Notes under the pieces: generated by a model | What the model was told of the DNA's origin: nothing | Seen by the model: only the letters and a program-made list of their open reading frames with translations | Databases searched by the model: none | Source of the DNA: Rhodospirillales bacterium | Lineage (GTDB): Bacteria; Pseudomonadota; Alphaproteobacteria; QKFK01; SZUA-500 | Length of the DNA: 33,350 nucleotides | Direction of reading: 5' to 3' | Assembly: GCA_003252195.1 (NCBI GenBank) | Contig: QKFK01000186.1 | Location: 1 to 33,350 of the forward strand | In this document: piece by piece, positions 1-9,748 of the stretch | How positions within the stretch are numbered: position 1 is the stretch's first letter | Layout: each line of letters begins with the position of its first letter | Made by a program: the position numbers and the translations under genes

Positions 1-1
1 T

Positions 2-1486
2 GACTTAATTCGTTGCATTCAACCAATTTATATTGAAGAAGCAACCACAGCTGATGCTCTTAATATTGTAATGGGGGTTAAAGATGTGTACGAAAAATTC
101 TACAACATCACAATCCCAGAAGAACCTTTAAAAGCCGTTGTTGCCCTATCTGGTCGTTATATTAAACAAAAACCATTTCCAGAAAAAGCCATCGACTTAC
201 TTGATGAAGCATGTAGTTATTTGGTTATGCAACTAACTGCTGGTAAAATTCCTAACAATGAGCGGGTACTAAAAACTGAACATGTTTCTCATATTATTTT
301 CATATGGACGGGAATTCCAACAGATAAAGTTGAGGTAGAAGATAAAAAACGCCTTATTAATATGGAAGAATTTATCGCGAAACGAGTGATTGGCCAACCA
401 GAAGCCGTTGAAGTGGTTTGTAACGCGGTTAAAATATCCAGAGCAGGATTACAAGACCCTAACCGACCAATCGGAAGCTATATGTTTGTTGGTACAACTG
501 GTGTTGGTAAAACAGAGTTAGCCAAAGCGTTGGCCGAATTTGTTTTTGATGATGACACTGCATTATTGCGTATTGATATGTCAGAATACATGGAACGCCA
601 GAGTATTTCACGTTTGCTCGGCCCTCCTCCAGGTTCTCCAGGTTATGAAGAAGGTGGATTATTAACAGAAGCAGTTAGACGCAAACCATATCAAGTAGTT
701 CTATTCGATGAGATTGAAAAAGCTAATATAGAAATATTAAACCTATTTCTGCAAATTCTCGATGAAGGTCGCTTAACCGATACTAAAGGTATTACGGTTG
801 ACTTTAGAAACACAATCGTGATTTTAACCTCAAACCTTGGTGCTGGTTTACCTGGTTATAAGATGATGGATTTCTTAAAACAAAAATTAAAACCAGAAAT
901 TTTAGCACGTATTGACGATATCGTACCATTTAATGACTTAGGCATGAACTCTTTATCACAAATTGTGGCATTGCACTTAAATAAATTAGTACGTCTAGTT
1001 GCCGCACAAGGAATCACACTAGAATTACCAGATTCTGCTATCTTATGGTTAGCAGAAAAGGTTTACTCAGCTAAGAACGGTGTTCGTGAAATCAGAACTT
1101 TGATGAAAAAGCACCTACAAAGCACATTATCTGAAATGATATTGCATGAATATATAACAGCAGGTGATACTGTAGTTGCTTATGAGGGAGAATCTCATAC
1201 CAAGCCAATGCGTCTTTATAAAATGGATAAAGAAACAGGCGAGCTAATTGACGAAGATTTTAAGGCGACGCTCCCATCATTCATGCAAGAGCAAGCTGAA
1301 GAGGAATATGTTTACGAAGAAGCTGCGGCAGAAGAAGAGCAAGAATATTATGAAGAAGGAGCCGAAGCGACAGAAGGCGAAGAAGAGGAAGTTTACTTAG
1401 AGCCAGAGTTTGATGATGTTGATGAAAATGGTAACCCTGTGGATGAAGAATTTATCCCTTCACCACCACCAGAAGAAGAAAAATAA
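2..1486 (+). CDS. Clp/Hsp100 (ClpA/ClpB-like) AAA+ ATPase, 5' truncated by the window edge
   Basis: The reading frame is open from base 2, upstream of the ATG at 71, so this is the C-terminal part of a larger protein. The beginning matches the end of the first AAA+ ring, including KAIDLLDEAC. The second ring has Walker A GTTGVGKT, Walker B VVLFDEIEKA, sensor 1 TSNLG, a candidate arginine finger in LARIDD, and a C-terminal small domain with GVREIR. Such proteins are ATP-driven unfoldases or disaggregases. Three oddities are visible. Only about 35 residues separate IDEA from WTGIP, so there is no ClpB-type coiled-coil middle domain. The ring-2 pore loop reads PPGSPGYEEGG instead of the usual PPGYVGYEEGG. 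The last 85 or so residues form a glutamate-rich tail ending PSPPPEEEK. It is a divergent paralogue; I cannot assign it to ClpA, ClpB or ClpC. Confidence 0.9.
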   Translation, partial: DLIRCIQPIYIEEATTADALNIVMGVKDVYEKFYNITIPEEPLKAVVALSGRYIKQKPFPEKAIDLLDEACSYLVMQLTAGKIPNNERVLKTEHVSHIIFIWTGIPTDKVEVEDKKRLINMEEFIAKRVIGQPEAVEVVCNAVKISRAGLQDPNRPIGSYMFVGTTGVGKTELAKALAEFVFDDDTALLRIDMSEYMERQSISRLLGPPPGSPGYEEGGLLTEAVRRKPYQVVLFDEIEKANIEILNLFLQILDEGRLTDTKGITVDFRNTIVILTSNLGAGLPGYKMMDFLKQKLKPEILARIDDIVPFNDLGMNSLSQIVALHLNKLVRLVAAQGITLELPDSAILWLAEKVYSAKNGVREIRTLMKKHLQSTLSEMILHEYITAGDTVVAYEGESHTKPMRLYKMDKETGELIDEDFKATLPSFMQEQAEEEYVYEEAAAEEEQEYYEEGAEATEGEEEEVYLEPEFDDVDENGNPVDEEFIPSPPPEEEK

Positions 1487-1496
1487 TTAATTAACC

Positions 1497-1527
1497 AACC
1501 GCTCTTAAATGGGCGGTTTGTTATTTT
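1497..1527 (+). terminator. Rho-independent terminator of the Clp-like gene
   Basis: Stem AACCGC (1497-1502) pairs with GCGGTT (1513-1518) around a 10-nt loop and runs into a T-rich tract. It starts 10 bases after the stop codon. Confidence 0.75.
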
Positions 1528-1676
1528 AAATACAATGGAAAGCACTATTGCACCCAACAAAAAACCATTTGAGGTTTTTAGACAAGAGATAGCAGGAGTG
1601 CAAATATTTTTTAGCGGAGTGTATATTAAATACATGAGTATAAAAAATATGCAGTTACGACGAACTAGCTATCTCT

Positions 1677-1700
1677 AAAAAACTCAAATTACAGGAGTTT
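1677..1700 (-). terminator. Probable terminator overlapping the anmK stop codon
   Basis: On the minus strand AAACTC pairs with GAGTTT across a 9-nt loop and leads into a run of six T. The loop contains the anmK TAA. The stem is short and A/T-rich, so the call is moderate. Confidence 0.42.
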
Positions 1701-2804
1701 GGAAGGCTTATGAATAGCCCCTCCCGACGATGGCTGATTTATACCTGTTGTTGCAGGGAAACTAATTGGCAAACCGAACAAGCTTCTTGCTGCCATATAG
1801 GCAAAAGCTTGGGCTTCAAAGGCGTCTATATTCCAACCAACATCTTTAACTGTTATTATTTCGGTTTGTGGTAGGCGCATTCTTAGCATACGCATCATAG
1901 TTGGGTTATGACAACCACCGCCACAAACAATACATTTTGCAGGCATTGCTGGTAGATGTTCTTCAATTCCTTGAGCAATTGATTCTACAGTAAATGAGGT
2001 TAAAGTTGCGGCTCCATCTACGACTGATAAATCGTCAGTTAATTTGCAAGACTGAACAAAATCATCTCTATCTAATGATTTTGGAGGCTTAATATTAAAA
2101 TATGGATTTTGCATTAATTCTTGCAATATCTCTTTATTCACCTGACCTTTTACGGCAAGCATCCCATCTAAATCGATATTCACACCTGTGTGACGCAAAG
2201 CCCAATCATCTATCATTGCGTTGCCAGTTCCTGTGTCAAAAGCTATTAGCTCGCCGTTATCGCCAATCCATGTAACATTAGCAACACCGCCAATATTTAA
2301 CACAATAACAGGCTTATCAATATCTTTGCACATAGCCTGATGGAACACTGGGGCTAAAGGTGCACCCTGCCCGCCTGATGCAACATCTACATTACGAAAA
2401 CGATTTACCACTTGTATTCCCAATTGATCGGCGAGTAATTTACCATCACCAATTTGACAAGTATATTTTTGCTCTGGGCGATGCAAAATGGTATGCCCAT
2501 GGAAACCAATTATATCAACATCTTCAGAATCTAACTGAGCGAACGATAGCAACTCACGGCAAACATCTGCATGAAACAAGGTCATATCTCTTTCAACCTT
2601 TTTAATTTCATCGTGAGCTTCATCGATGCTTTTGCCCAATATAGCACGAATAGAATCTTTTATAACATCTGGATACGGGCGGGTTATAGAAGCACCCATT
2701 TCAAAAACATCTATACCATCTGTAATAATCAAGGCAGCATCAACACCATCAAGTGACGTACCACTCATAAGGCCCAAAGCTGTCATTGGTCTAAGAATTT
2801 CCAT
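1689..2804 (-). CDS. anmK: Anhydro-N-acetylmuramic acid kinase
   Basis: AnmK phosphorylates and opens 1,6-anhydro-MurNAc released from the cell wall, giving MurNAc-6-phosphate for peptidoglycan recycling in the cytoplasm. The 371-aa product has the usual length. It shows the N-terminal nucleotide-binding signature GLMSGTSLDGVD, then IGFHGHTILHRP, the segment ending ASGGQGAPLAPVFH, NIGGVANVT and IAFDTGTGNAMIDDW, which carries the catalytic aspartate. The ATG at 2804 has a GGGG Shine-Dalgarno element about 6 nt upstream. A second ATG six codons in (2786) would match the N-terminus of many homologues but has a poorer site. The gene is divergent from tyrS across 114 bp. Its recycling role fits the wall-synthesis genes amiC and mrcA elsewhere in the window. 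Confidence 0.95.
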   Translation of the reverse strand: MEILRPMTALGLMSGTSLDGVDAALIITDGIDVFEMGASITRPYPDVIKDSIRAILGKSIDEAHDEIKKVERDMTLFHADVCRELLSFAQLDSEDVDIIGFHGHTILHRPEQKYTCQIGDGKLLADQLGIQVVNRFRNVDVASGGQGAPLAPVFHQAMCKDIDKPVIVLNIGGVANVTWIGDNGELIAFDTGTGNAMIDDWALRHTGVNIDLDGMLAVKGQVNKEILQELMQNPYFNIKPPKSLDRDDFVQSCKLTDDLSVVDGAATLTSFTVESIAQGIEEHLPAMPAKCIVCGGGCHNPTMMRMLRMRLPQTEIITVKDVGWNIDAFEAQAFAYMAARSLFGLPISFPATTGINQPSSGGAIHKPSKLL

Positions 2805-2842
2805 TAATACCCCGATTTGTGCTATGTATTTTAAAAACCCTC

Positions 2843-2871
2843 TTGTAATAGCACATTATGTGGTTTAAAAA
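2843..2871 (+). promoter_or_regulatory. Possible tyrS promoter
   Basis: TTGTAA (2843-2848), a 17-bp spacer and TAAAAA (2866-2871) lie about 50 bp before the tyrS start. The -10 match is weak and no T-box-like structure is apparent. Confidence 0.28.
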
Positions 2872-2918
2872 TAGAGCAAAATTCGATTCAGCCACAGCAA
2901 ATTAAGATAGGGAAAATT

Positions 2919-4175
2919 ATGAAATCACAGTTTCTAAATATTATGAAAGAAAGAGGCTTTTGGAATCAATGCACCAATGAAGAAGGTTTAGACGATTTTC
3001 TTTATGAGCATGAAAAAAATGGAACCTCAGCTGTTGGCTATCTAGGATCTGACCCTACTGCTGATTCTCTTCATGTTGGTCACTTAGTGCCAGTTATGAT
3101 TATGCGCTGGTTTCAAAAATGTGGTCACAAGCCAATTATGCTAGTTGGTGGTGCAACCGCCAGAATTGGAGACCCTAGCGGTAAAGATGCTTTACGTCCA
3201 TTTTTGAGTGATGAATTAATTGCTCAAAATTGCGAAGGCTTAAAAGAATCATACTCATATTTCATAAAATTTGGCGAAGGCAAAAGTGATTCAATCATGG
3301 TTGACAATTATGATTGGTTCAAAGATGTAAATTACATTGAGTTTTTGCGCGATATTGGAACTCACTATTCCGTTAATCGCATGCTCACTATGGAAAGCGT
3401 AAAACAACGCCTCGAGAGAGAACAACCAATGTCTTTCTTAGAGTTTAACTATCAATTATTCCAAGGATATGATTTTTGCGTATTAAACCAAAAATATGGC
3501 TGCAAAATCCAGTTAGCTGGCGCTGACCAATGGGGTAATATGATTTCTGGCATTGAACTCGGCAGACGTAAATATGCAACAGAATTATTCGGCTTTACAT
3601 CTCCATTATTAACCGATGCTAATGGTAAAAAAATGGGTAAATCTGAAGGCAATGCTATATGGGTTAGAAAAGACAAATTATCTTCATATGATTATTACCA
3701 ATATTTCCGTAATGCCAATGATGCAGATGTTGGCAAATTGCTCCGCGTGTTTACCGAGCTACCAATGGACGAAGTAACCCGCCTCGAAGCATTAAAAGAC
3801 CAAGAAATTAATGAAGCTAAAAAGATTTTGGCCTTTGAAGCTACAAAATTATGCCGTGGTGAAGCTGAAGCAATAGCAGCACAAGAAACTGCGATAAAAA
3901 CTTTTGAGCAAGGCTTAAGCGGTGATGATTTACCATCTATAACAGTAAACCAAACTGAGCTAGATGCTGGTATTAGCGTTATAGAAGCTTTTAAAAACCT
4001 TGGCTTGTGTGAAAGCAACGGTGAGGTAAGACGCTTAATCAAACAAGGTGGCGCAAAAATCAATGGTGAAAAAGTTGATGATGAGAATTTGCTCATCAAT
4101 TCATCATTCTTACAGAATGGAGAAATCAAGCTATCTTCTGGTAAAAAGAAGCACGCACTGGTCAAGATAGCTTAA
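2919..4175 (+). CDS. tyrS: Tyrosyl-tRNA synthetase
   Basis: TyrRS activates tyrosine with ATP and charges tRNA-Tyr. It is a class I synthetase that works as a cytoplasmic dimer. The 418-aa length is normal. Visible motifs are the HIGH signature as HVGH (residues 52-55) after SDPTADSL, the tyrosine-pocket region with GDPSGKD, the segment QLAGADQWGN, and the KMSKS loop as KMGKS (238-242). A C-terminal S4 RNA-binding domain spans about 350-415 (GEVRRLIKQGGAKINGEKV). The sequence resembles other alphaproteobacterial TyrS. The ATG at 2919 has AGGG upstream. It is monocistronic: divergent from anmK and followed by a strong terminator. Confidence 0.97.
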   Translation: MKSQFLNIMKERGFWNQCTNEEGLDDFLYEHEKNGTSAVGYLGSDPTADSLHVGHLVPVMIMRWFQKCGHKPIMLVGGATARIGDPSGKDALRPFLSDELIAQNCEGLKESYSYFIKFGEGKSDSIMVDNYDWFKDVNYIEFLRDIGTHYSVNRMLTMESVKQRLEREQPMSFLEFNYQLFQGYDFCVLNQKYGCKIQLAGADQWGNMISGIELGRRKYATELFGFTSPLLTDANGKKMGKSEGNAIWVRKDKLSSYDYYQYFRNANDADVGKLLRVFTELPMDEVTRLEALKDQEINEAKKILAFEATKLCRGEAEAIAAQETAIKTFEQGLSGDDLPSITVNQTELDAGISVIEAFKNLGLCESNGEVRRLIKQGGAKINGEKVDDENLLINSSFLQNGEIKLSSGKKKHALVKIA

Positions 4176-4198
4176 GCTTTTAAGCTAACAAACAAACA

Positions 4199-4234
4199 AG
4201 CAGAATATTGAGCAATCAATATTCTGCTTTTTAT
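4199..4234 (+). terminator. Strong intrinsic terminator of tyrS
   Basis: A perfect 13-bp stem (4199-4211 with 4216-4228) is closed by a GCAA tetraloop and followed by T-rich sequence. A smaller perfect 7-bp hairpin (AGCTTAA / TTAAGCT, 4169-4186) overlaps the tyrS stop just before it. Confidence 0.85.
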
Positions 4235-4410
4235 ATAATAACAATCCGTTCAATATAAATAACTACTCAACAAATTAAAATCCACAGCAAAATAGCTATT
4301 TAATCACTTATCCATCCCAATCAGCACAGTCATTTTATATACAGAATTATGAAACATATATTAAGCACACACCCCTCTTAGTAAATAATATAATTACTTC
4401 AAATACAAAA

Positions 4411-4440
4411 AAAAACCGCTGAAAATCACCAGCGGTTTTT
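4411..4440 (-). terminator. Intrinsic terminator of the Cys-rich gene
   Basis: The 11-bp arms AAAAACCGCTG (4411-4421) and CAGCGGTTTTT (4430-4440) flank an 8-nt loop. A run of ten A on the plus strand makes a long T tract in the minus-strand transcript. It lies 20 bp beyond the stop codon that would be used if the neighbouring frameshift were repaired, which supports 4461 as the original gene end. Confidence 0.8.
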
Positions 4441-4460
4441 TATAGTAATATTAATATCTT

Positions 4461-6046
4461 TTATATAGCTGACATCAAACATGTTCCTGTTATACATTGC
4501 TTATATGTAGCATCAAACGGACATTCACATAGGTTTTTAGTACCTGTACATGTTGTAATGCTTGTAGAATAGCCCGATGATATACAGCTTGCTGCGGCAG
4601 TATCTGTATGACACGCAGCAGCGTTTGAATAGCAAGAAAAACCACTCATAAAGATTGCTGGCTTACCTGTAGTTGCAACGCAACTTGCAGCTTTTGCTGT
4701 AGCAATAGCACTGTAGCAATAGCACTTTCTACATTTGTTAAAGCAGCTGACATTGTTGAATAAGCTGTACAAGCACTCATTGCTACTGTAGTAGCTAATG
4801 ATGTAGTTCTACAATAAGCTCCAGAAATAGTCACGTTAGTAGTAGCTGTATATGTAAATCTTCTATCATAATATGTAGTAGCTGTACTCTCAGAATGGCA
4901 GTTAGTATGACATGTACATTTAACATATCTACTATCACCTGAGCATATAGTTGTAGTATAACCAGTTGAACATGTCATAATATCATAGCCATCATTTTGA
5001 CAACCACAATAATCATAATATCCCTCAGGTGGCAGACATTTGGCGTAAGAGTTATTAATCACAAACAATGATTTAATTTTTTCTATCAAGCCGCCATTAT
5101 TATCTGCCATACCAGAAATTGTGGCGCTAGACATTGCACTCATAGCTGCCAACCCATAAGTAGCAACGTTAGAAAGATAACTATCACAGTTATTATCATG
5201 GCAGTTTGAGAAGTGCCCACCAAATGAAACTTTACCCTCTGTTGCTGCACATGACGCATAATTGTTCATTGCTGTTTGTAATGTGGTTGTTGATGGGAAA
5301 TTTGTTGTCCAAGTTGAATTGATAGTATTATATCTAAAGAAACCAGAATATGACCAAGACGTAGTCATCGCATCACTAAACACAGTATAACCCAAGCTTC
5401 CAAAAGAAAGCGCGGCATTATTACAAGTTTCATCAGTACCATAATCAACACATGATGGAACAGATGCCCTATAAGTAGCCACAGCATTAGTTAAGGCTGT
5501 TTTTAAACCAGGGCATGAATCTGTATGACAAGAACACGTCCAATAACTAGTACTTGTTGGGCAATAACTCTTTGTATAGCCAGTACTACAAGCTGTTGTT
5601 CCAAATCCCTGATCCACACAATCCTGATGGCAAGTTGTAATACATTCTTTGTAATAAATTCCGCCACCTGATACAGGACATTGTTGGCTCAACGCATATC
5701 CTGTAGGACAAGATGTTTGCTCATAACCTTTGCTAGCACATTCAATAGCAACATCATAAGCATGACAGTTAGAATAACAGCCATCATCAAGACTTGTAGC
5801 CCCACTTGATGAATTTGCAGAAGAACCTATCATGCCTGTAAGCGGTTGCACCCTAGCATAATTAGTCCCAACTACATCTGCTTTCAAATTCAAATTCTTA
5901 ATAAGATTATTATTTGATAATGTATCAAGCGAGTTATCTGAAGCATTGTCAGCGGATGATAACACCCCTCCGCTTCCAGAAACCAATGCACCACCAGCCA
6001 AACACAAAACCGACAGTGACATTTTAGATAAATCTTTTTTGCTCAT
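4461..6046 (-). CDS. Exported cysteine-rich repeat protein, frameshifted near the 3' end
   Basis: No family recognised. The start is the ATG at 6046, with GGAG 7 nt upstream; an upstream start at 6076 has no such site. Residues 1-30 look like a Sec signal peptide (KK, then a hydrophobic stretch and small residues). The mature part carries repeated Cys modules of the type GY-x(3)-SCPTGY-x-CP-x-YY-x-C-x-C-x(2)-C at about residues 94-143, 143-178 and 347-384. A fourth lies beyond the frameshift (SCISSGY to GTCLMSAI). The frame as read ends at 4646 after 466 residues. A perfect 14-bp tandem duplication at 4698-4725 shifts the frame; removing one copy extends the protein to 523 residues ending at 4461. 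The many paired cysteines suggest a disulphide-bonded envelope or surface protein, which is inference. Confidence 0.75.
4698..4725. repeat. Perfect 14-bp tandem duplication inside the Cys-rich gene
   Basis: TGTAGCAATAGCAC occurs twice head to tail (4698-4711 and 4712-4725). Fourteen is not a multiple of three, so the second copy throws the gene out of frame. Translation then continues for about 20 unrelated Gln/Leu-rich residues to a stop at 4646. Confidence 0.95.
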
Positions 6047-6117
6047 AGTTACTCTCCGCCCTAATTTTTGTTGCAATATGTCTCAGCACTTGCGTATTTT
6101 TGTAATAATAAACGAAG

Positions 6118-6139
6118 AATATGGCAAAAATATGGCAAA
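6118..6139. repeat. 11-bp perfect tandem repeat upstream of the Cys-rich gene
   Basis: AATATGGCAAA occurs twice directly adjacent (6118-6128, 6129-6139), about 72 bp before the start at 6046. The period is close to one helical turn, as in tandem binding sites for a regulator. No regulator can be named. Confidence 0.6.
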
Positions 6140-6272
6140 CAAAACAGCAATCGTTGCAAACATGTGTTTTTTATCACATATCAACAAAAAAAACAAGCAT
6201 ATACACATGATAGTACGCACTAACAATCAAAAAATAATATTATCATAACCACAAGACGTACGAATCGCATTA

Positions 6273-9200
6273 TCATTTAGAGAAAGTGAATACATCTCTC
6301 AGAAAACCAGGAGCAAGTACCGACAATGGATTAAAACTAATCTCAGGATTGTCATATGTCCCCTTAACACCATAAGTAGCAGCAAACAGACCACCACCTT
6401 CTTTACCAGAAAAGACTTTACCAACCACAGGGATTTTACCCAAAACTATTAATGGTATAAGCAGGAACAATATCTCCATTAATATTAATTTGCTTCTTTT
6501 CTAAATCTATTCTGCCATTTGCGGTTAAGCCAATAGCACTACCTGCGGTTCTACCTTTATCAATATTTAAAACAGAGTTTTTTGATGAAAATTCAGCGGC
6601 TAAATTATCAAAAGAGATACCCTCACCGCCTAGCAAATCTACAATACCACTAAACGATGCCACAGTTAAAAGTTTAGCCAACACTGGCGCATTAACAATC
6701 TTATAGTTACTAACAGTAAGATCACCTTTTAAAACTCCAGACGTATCCTCATATCCTTTTATCTCTAGAGCCCCTCCAACCATATTATCATAAACGCCCA
6801 ATGACTTAAGAGCTGCGCCAGCATCAGGAGAGCTTATATATAATCTTTTTGTTTTATTTTCTTGGGGTGTAAGTTTAATTGTAATGTTACCATTTCCAGC
6901 AACACCTTCCATCTTCAAAAAGTCTATCTTATCGCCATTTTTGCCTAAAGATGCCGTAACATTAGTAACTTTACCGCTCTTACTAAGCCACAAATTATCA
7001 ACCTGCAAATCTACTTTAAATTTTTCTTGGTTAGCATTAATTGGCTCTGCATCTTTAGCTTCATTTTTTTGTGATGGATCAACAAGTTTAACGATTGTTT
7101 CTTTTTTATAAGCTTCAAACTCTTCTGTATTCAAAAGCTTATACAAATCATAATCTTTACCTTTAACGTCTATATTATCAATAGCCCCATTTACAAAGCC
7201 AACAACAGCCTCAGCATCTGTTCTATCTGCTTTTACTTCTGATAAAGTTATAAGAGATGGCAACCCATTTGAATCCATAGCCACGTTACCAAGGATAGAA
7301 ACATTATTGCCAGTTACTCTAATTCCAGAGATGTTAGTAATCTTACCATTAGCATAATTAGCAGATACCGTAGCAGATGCCACTTCACCCTTTTTCTTTT
7401 GCCAACCAATCATCGGTAAGTCAATTATAGAATTGGTAAAATCGAACCTTATCCCAACATTTCCCTGACCTTCTGTTGTCTCTGTTGCCACCACATCAGC
7501 AACACAAATATCGTTCATATAGGCATCAGAGAAAGGCAAGAAATTTAATCCGAGCAATTTACGAGCATCTTCATCTAAACTTGCTTTTACACGATACTTA
7601 CTTCTAGAATTTGCAAAATTCTCATTAATCTCTAGCTCTAGCGGAATATTTTTTATAACCCCAGTTCCTGATAAAATCATTTTTTTATCTTTTATAGCAA
7701 GAGTAAGATCTCCATTACTAAAATCATCACCTTTGAATATTTTAGGAATAAAAGCATCTTTAATTTTAGCATCAACCCCAACCGCAATTTTATCAGCCGT
7801 GGTTAACCTATCTAAAGCAAAGTTCAAGCTCAAATTAACATTACCTTGCCCCTTAACTTCAGATACATTATTAAGCCCAAAAGCCTTGGCAAAACCAAGA
7901 GGCTCCGCATCTATAATTTTTAATACATTTTTAAGCTCAGCATCTGCGCTAGCTTCTATCAAAGCTCTGCTTTCATACATTCCTAAATTGTATAAAAGAA
8001 CCCTGCCCTTATGTATTGTAGCTCCTTCAATAATTCCTTTAGCAACATCTATATCAATTGCTGTTTTTGAAAACTTTGCCACACCATCAACATTAGTGAC
8101 CTTAGGCATCGTATCTATATAATTTACCGTAGCACCTTTAACCGTTACGCTACCTTTTAGCACTTTATTAATTACGTGTTTTCCATCTTCATCTGCTGCA
8201 AAAACAAAATTAAAATTGCTATCAGTTACAGTACCAACTGTTAAGTTGTCTTTACACCATTGCCATGCAACATGACCTATATTCTCAGGCCAATATTTGT
8301 ATAAATTATCTAGAACAAGACCTCTAGCACGAGTAGAAATATCAATATTCAAATCTTTAATATCACCACTATCTAATAAAGGACCTAAACCAGAAACATT
8401 AATCAAAGCATCTACTTTTGCATCGCCAACATCAACATTGATTTTCTTTAACGAAATTGAGTTATTAACAGATGAGTACCCGCCATTAATCTTAAAACCA
8501 TAAACAGAATAATGATTAGGAACATCTTCTGGAGGATAGATAGTTCCAACACCACCGCTTACTGTAAAATCAAACTTAGTTACGTTTTTTAAAGTAAATG
8601 GCAACATCTTATTTTGCATTTTTGCTTGCTCTTGACCATTTACAAAAGCACCTAAGTCAAAACCAAAATCGACTGCAATATCAATTGGCGCATCAACTTT
8701 CTTTAAAAACTCTACTGAATCGCTCATATTTGCATAATCATACGGTCTAAAACCAGCCACGCCAATCTGACCTTTAATTAAACTATTCTCATGCCAATAT
8801 TCAGCATCTATTTCTAATTCAGCAGGTTTGTTATCAGTATCGATATTAAAGAACGTGTGAGCTTTTATATATTCACCTTCATCTTTAAACCCAATATCAA
8901 AATCTGGGATATTAATCACTCTGTCATTTACGTAATCGTTAATGGTTAAATTAGCATCAATCACTTTTACTTCTGACAGATATTTTAGCCCATCTAACTT
9001 GTTCTTATTTTTTATTACTTCGGCAATTTCAGATAATTCAACAGTATCATCATCTATAACAGCTTGCGTCTTATTGTTTTCATCTAAAGTTTTTTCCTGA
9101 GCAGGCTCAAATACTTCGTTTGTTGTTAAAGCACCCACCTCTGCTCCCATAACAACATTACTCAACTCAGATAAATCTTTATTCAAGTCAGCTTTCTTTT

Positions 9201-9642
9201 CTGCTTCATCAACAATCTGAGTTTCATTATCTTCATCTGGCTCACCACCGATGCCCCAATCATTGCCTTTTTTATGATATAGATTAATCACAGGCCTATA
9301 AATATTTACAGATTTTGGGGCTATATCACCATCTAAAATAGCCTTAAAACTAAACTCTAAAGAAAGCTCTGGAATATTTGCAATTACATCATCATCGTCT
9401 TTGCGAGAAACACTAATATCAATTGCTTTTAAATCAATCGGCTTCAAACCTTTTGCTAATTCAATCTGCACTTTATCTAAAGAAATCTGAAAATTACTAG
9501 CCTCATTGTTCAACGCCTTAAGAATATATGGTTTTAAAAAAGGCACGCGTACGGGGCCTTGATAAAGGCGAACGCCCAAATACAACACGGCACATAATAG
9601 CACCACGCCAATCACATCTAATATTTTGCTTAATTTATGCAA
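6273..9642 (-). CDS. AsmA/YhdP-like (DUF3971) envelope protein with a C-terminal frameshift
   Basis: A very large inner-membrane-anchored protein of the AsmA/YhdP superfamily, whose members span the periplasm and are implicated in phospholipid transport to the outer membrane. It has one N-terminal membrane segment (about residues 9-28). A DUF3971-like beta-rich body follows, then an AsmA-like C-terminal domain (GGEGISFDNL, INGDIVPAYTINS). The frame as read ends at 6436, just after INSFG. The conserved end of the family (LGKIPVVGKVFSGKEGGG onward, then NPLSVLAPGFLRDVF) continues at once in the +1 frame to 6273. One extra base or two missing bases near 6445-6452 explain this. The repaired protein is about 1,122 aa. 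The start is a TTG at 9642 with GGGA about 10 nt upstream. It is divergent from glnE. Confidence 0.85.
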
Positions 9643-9748
9643 AATTTTATATTCCCAATATATTAAAGCTATATTTTCAATTAAATATATGTAACCTTAT
9701 TATATGCTTTTGTAAAATAACTTTAGGTAGATTCACACAATTTTCACC

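Noticed and set aside
1393..1635. Minus-strand frame over the end of the Clp-like gene
   Set aside because: It is mostly the complement of the acidic tail coding sequence and the terminator; composition does not look like a protein.
5946..6248. Plus-strand frame across the start of the Cys-rich gene
   Set aside because: It overlaps the signal peptide coding region and promoter in antisense and has no ribosome binding site or domain.
6436..6455. Programmed frameshift in the AsmA-like gene
   Set aside because: There is no Shine-Dalgarno-like stimulator or known slippery pattern at the shift; an indel near the T/G run is simpler.
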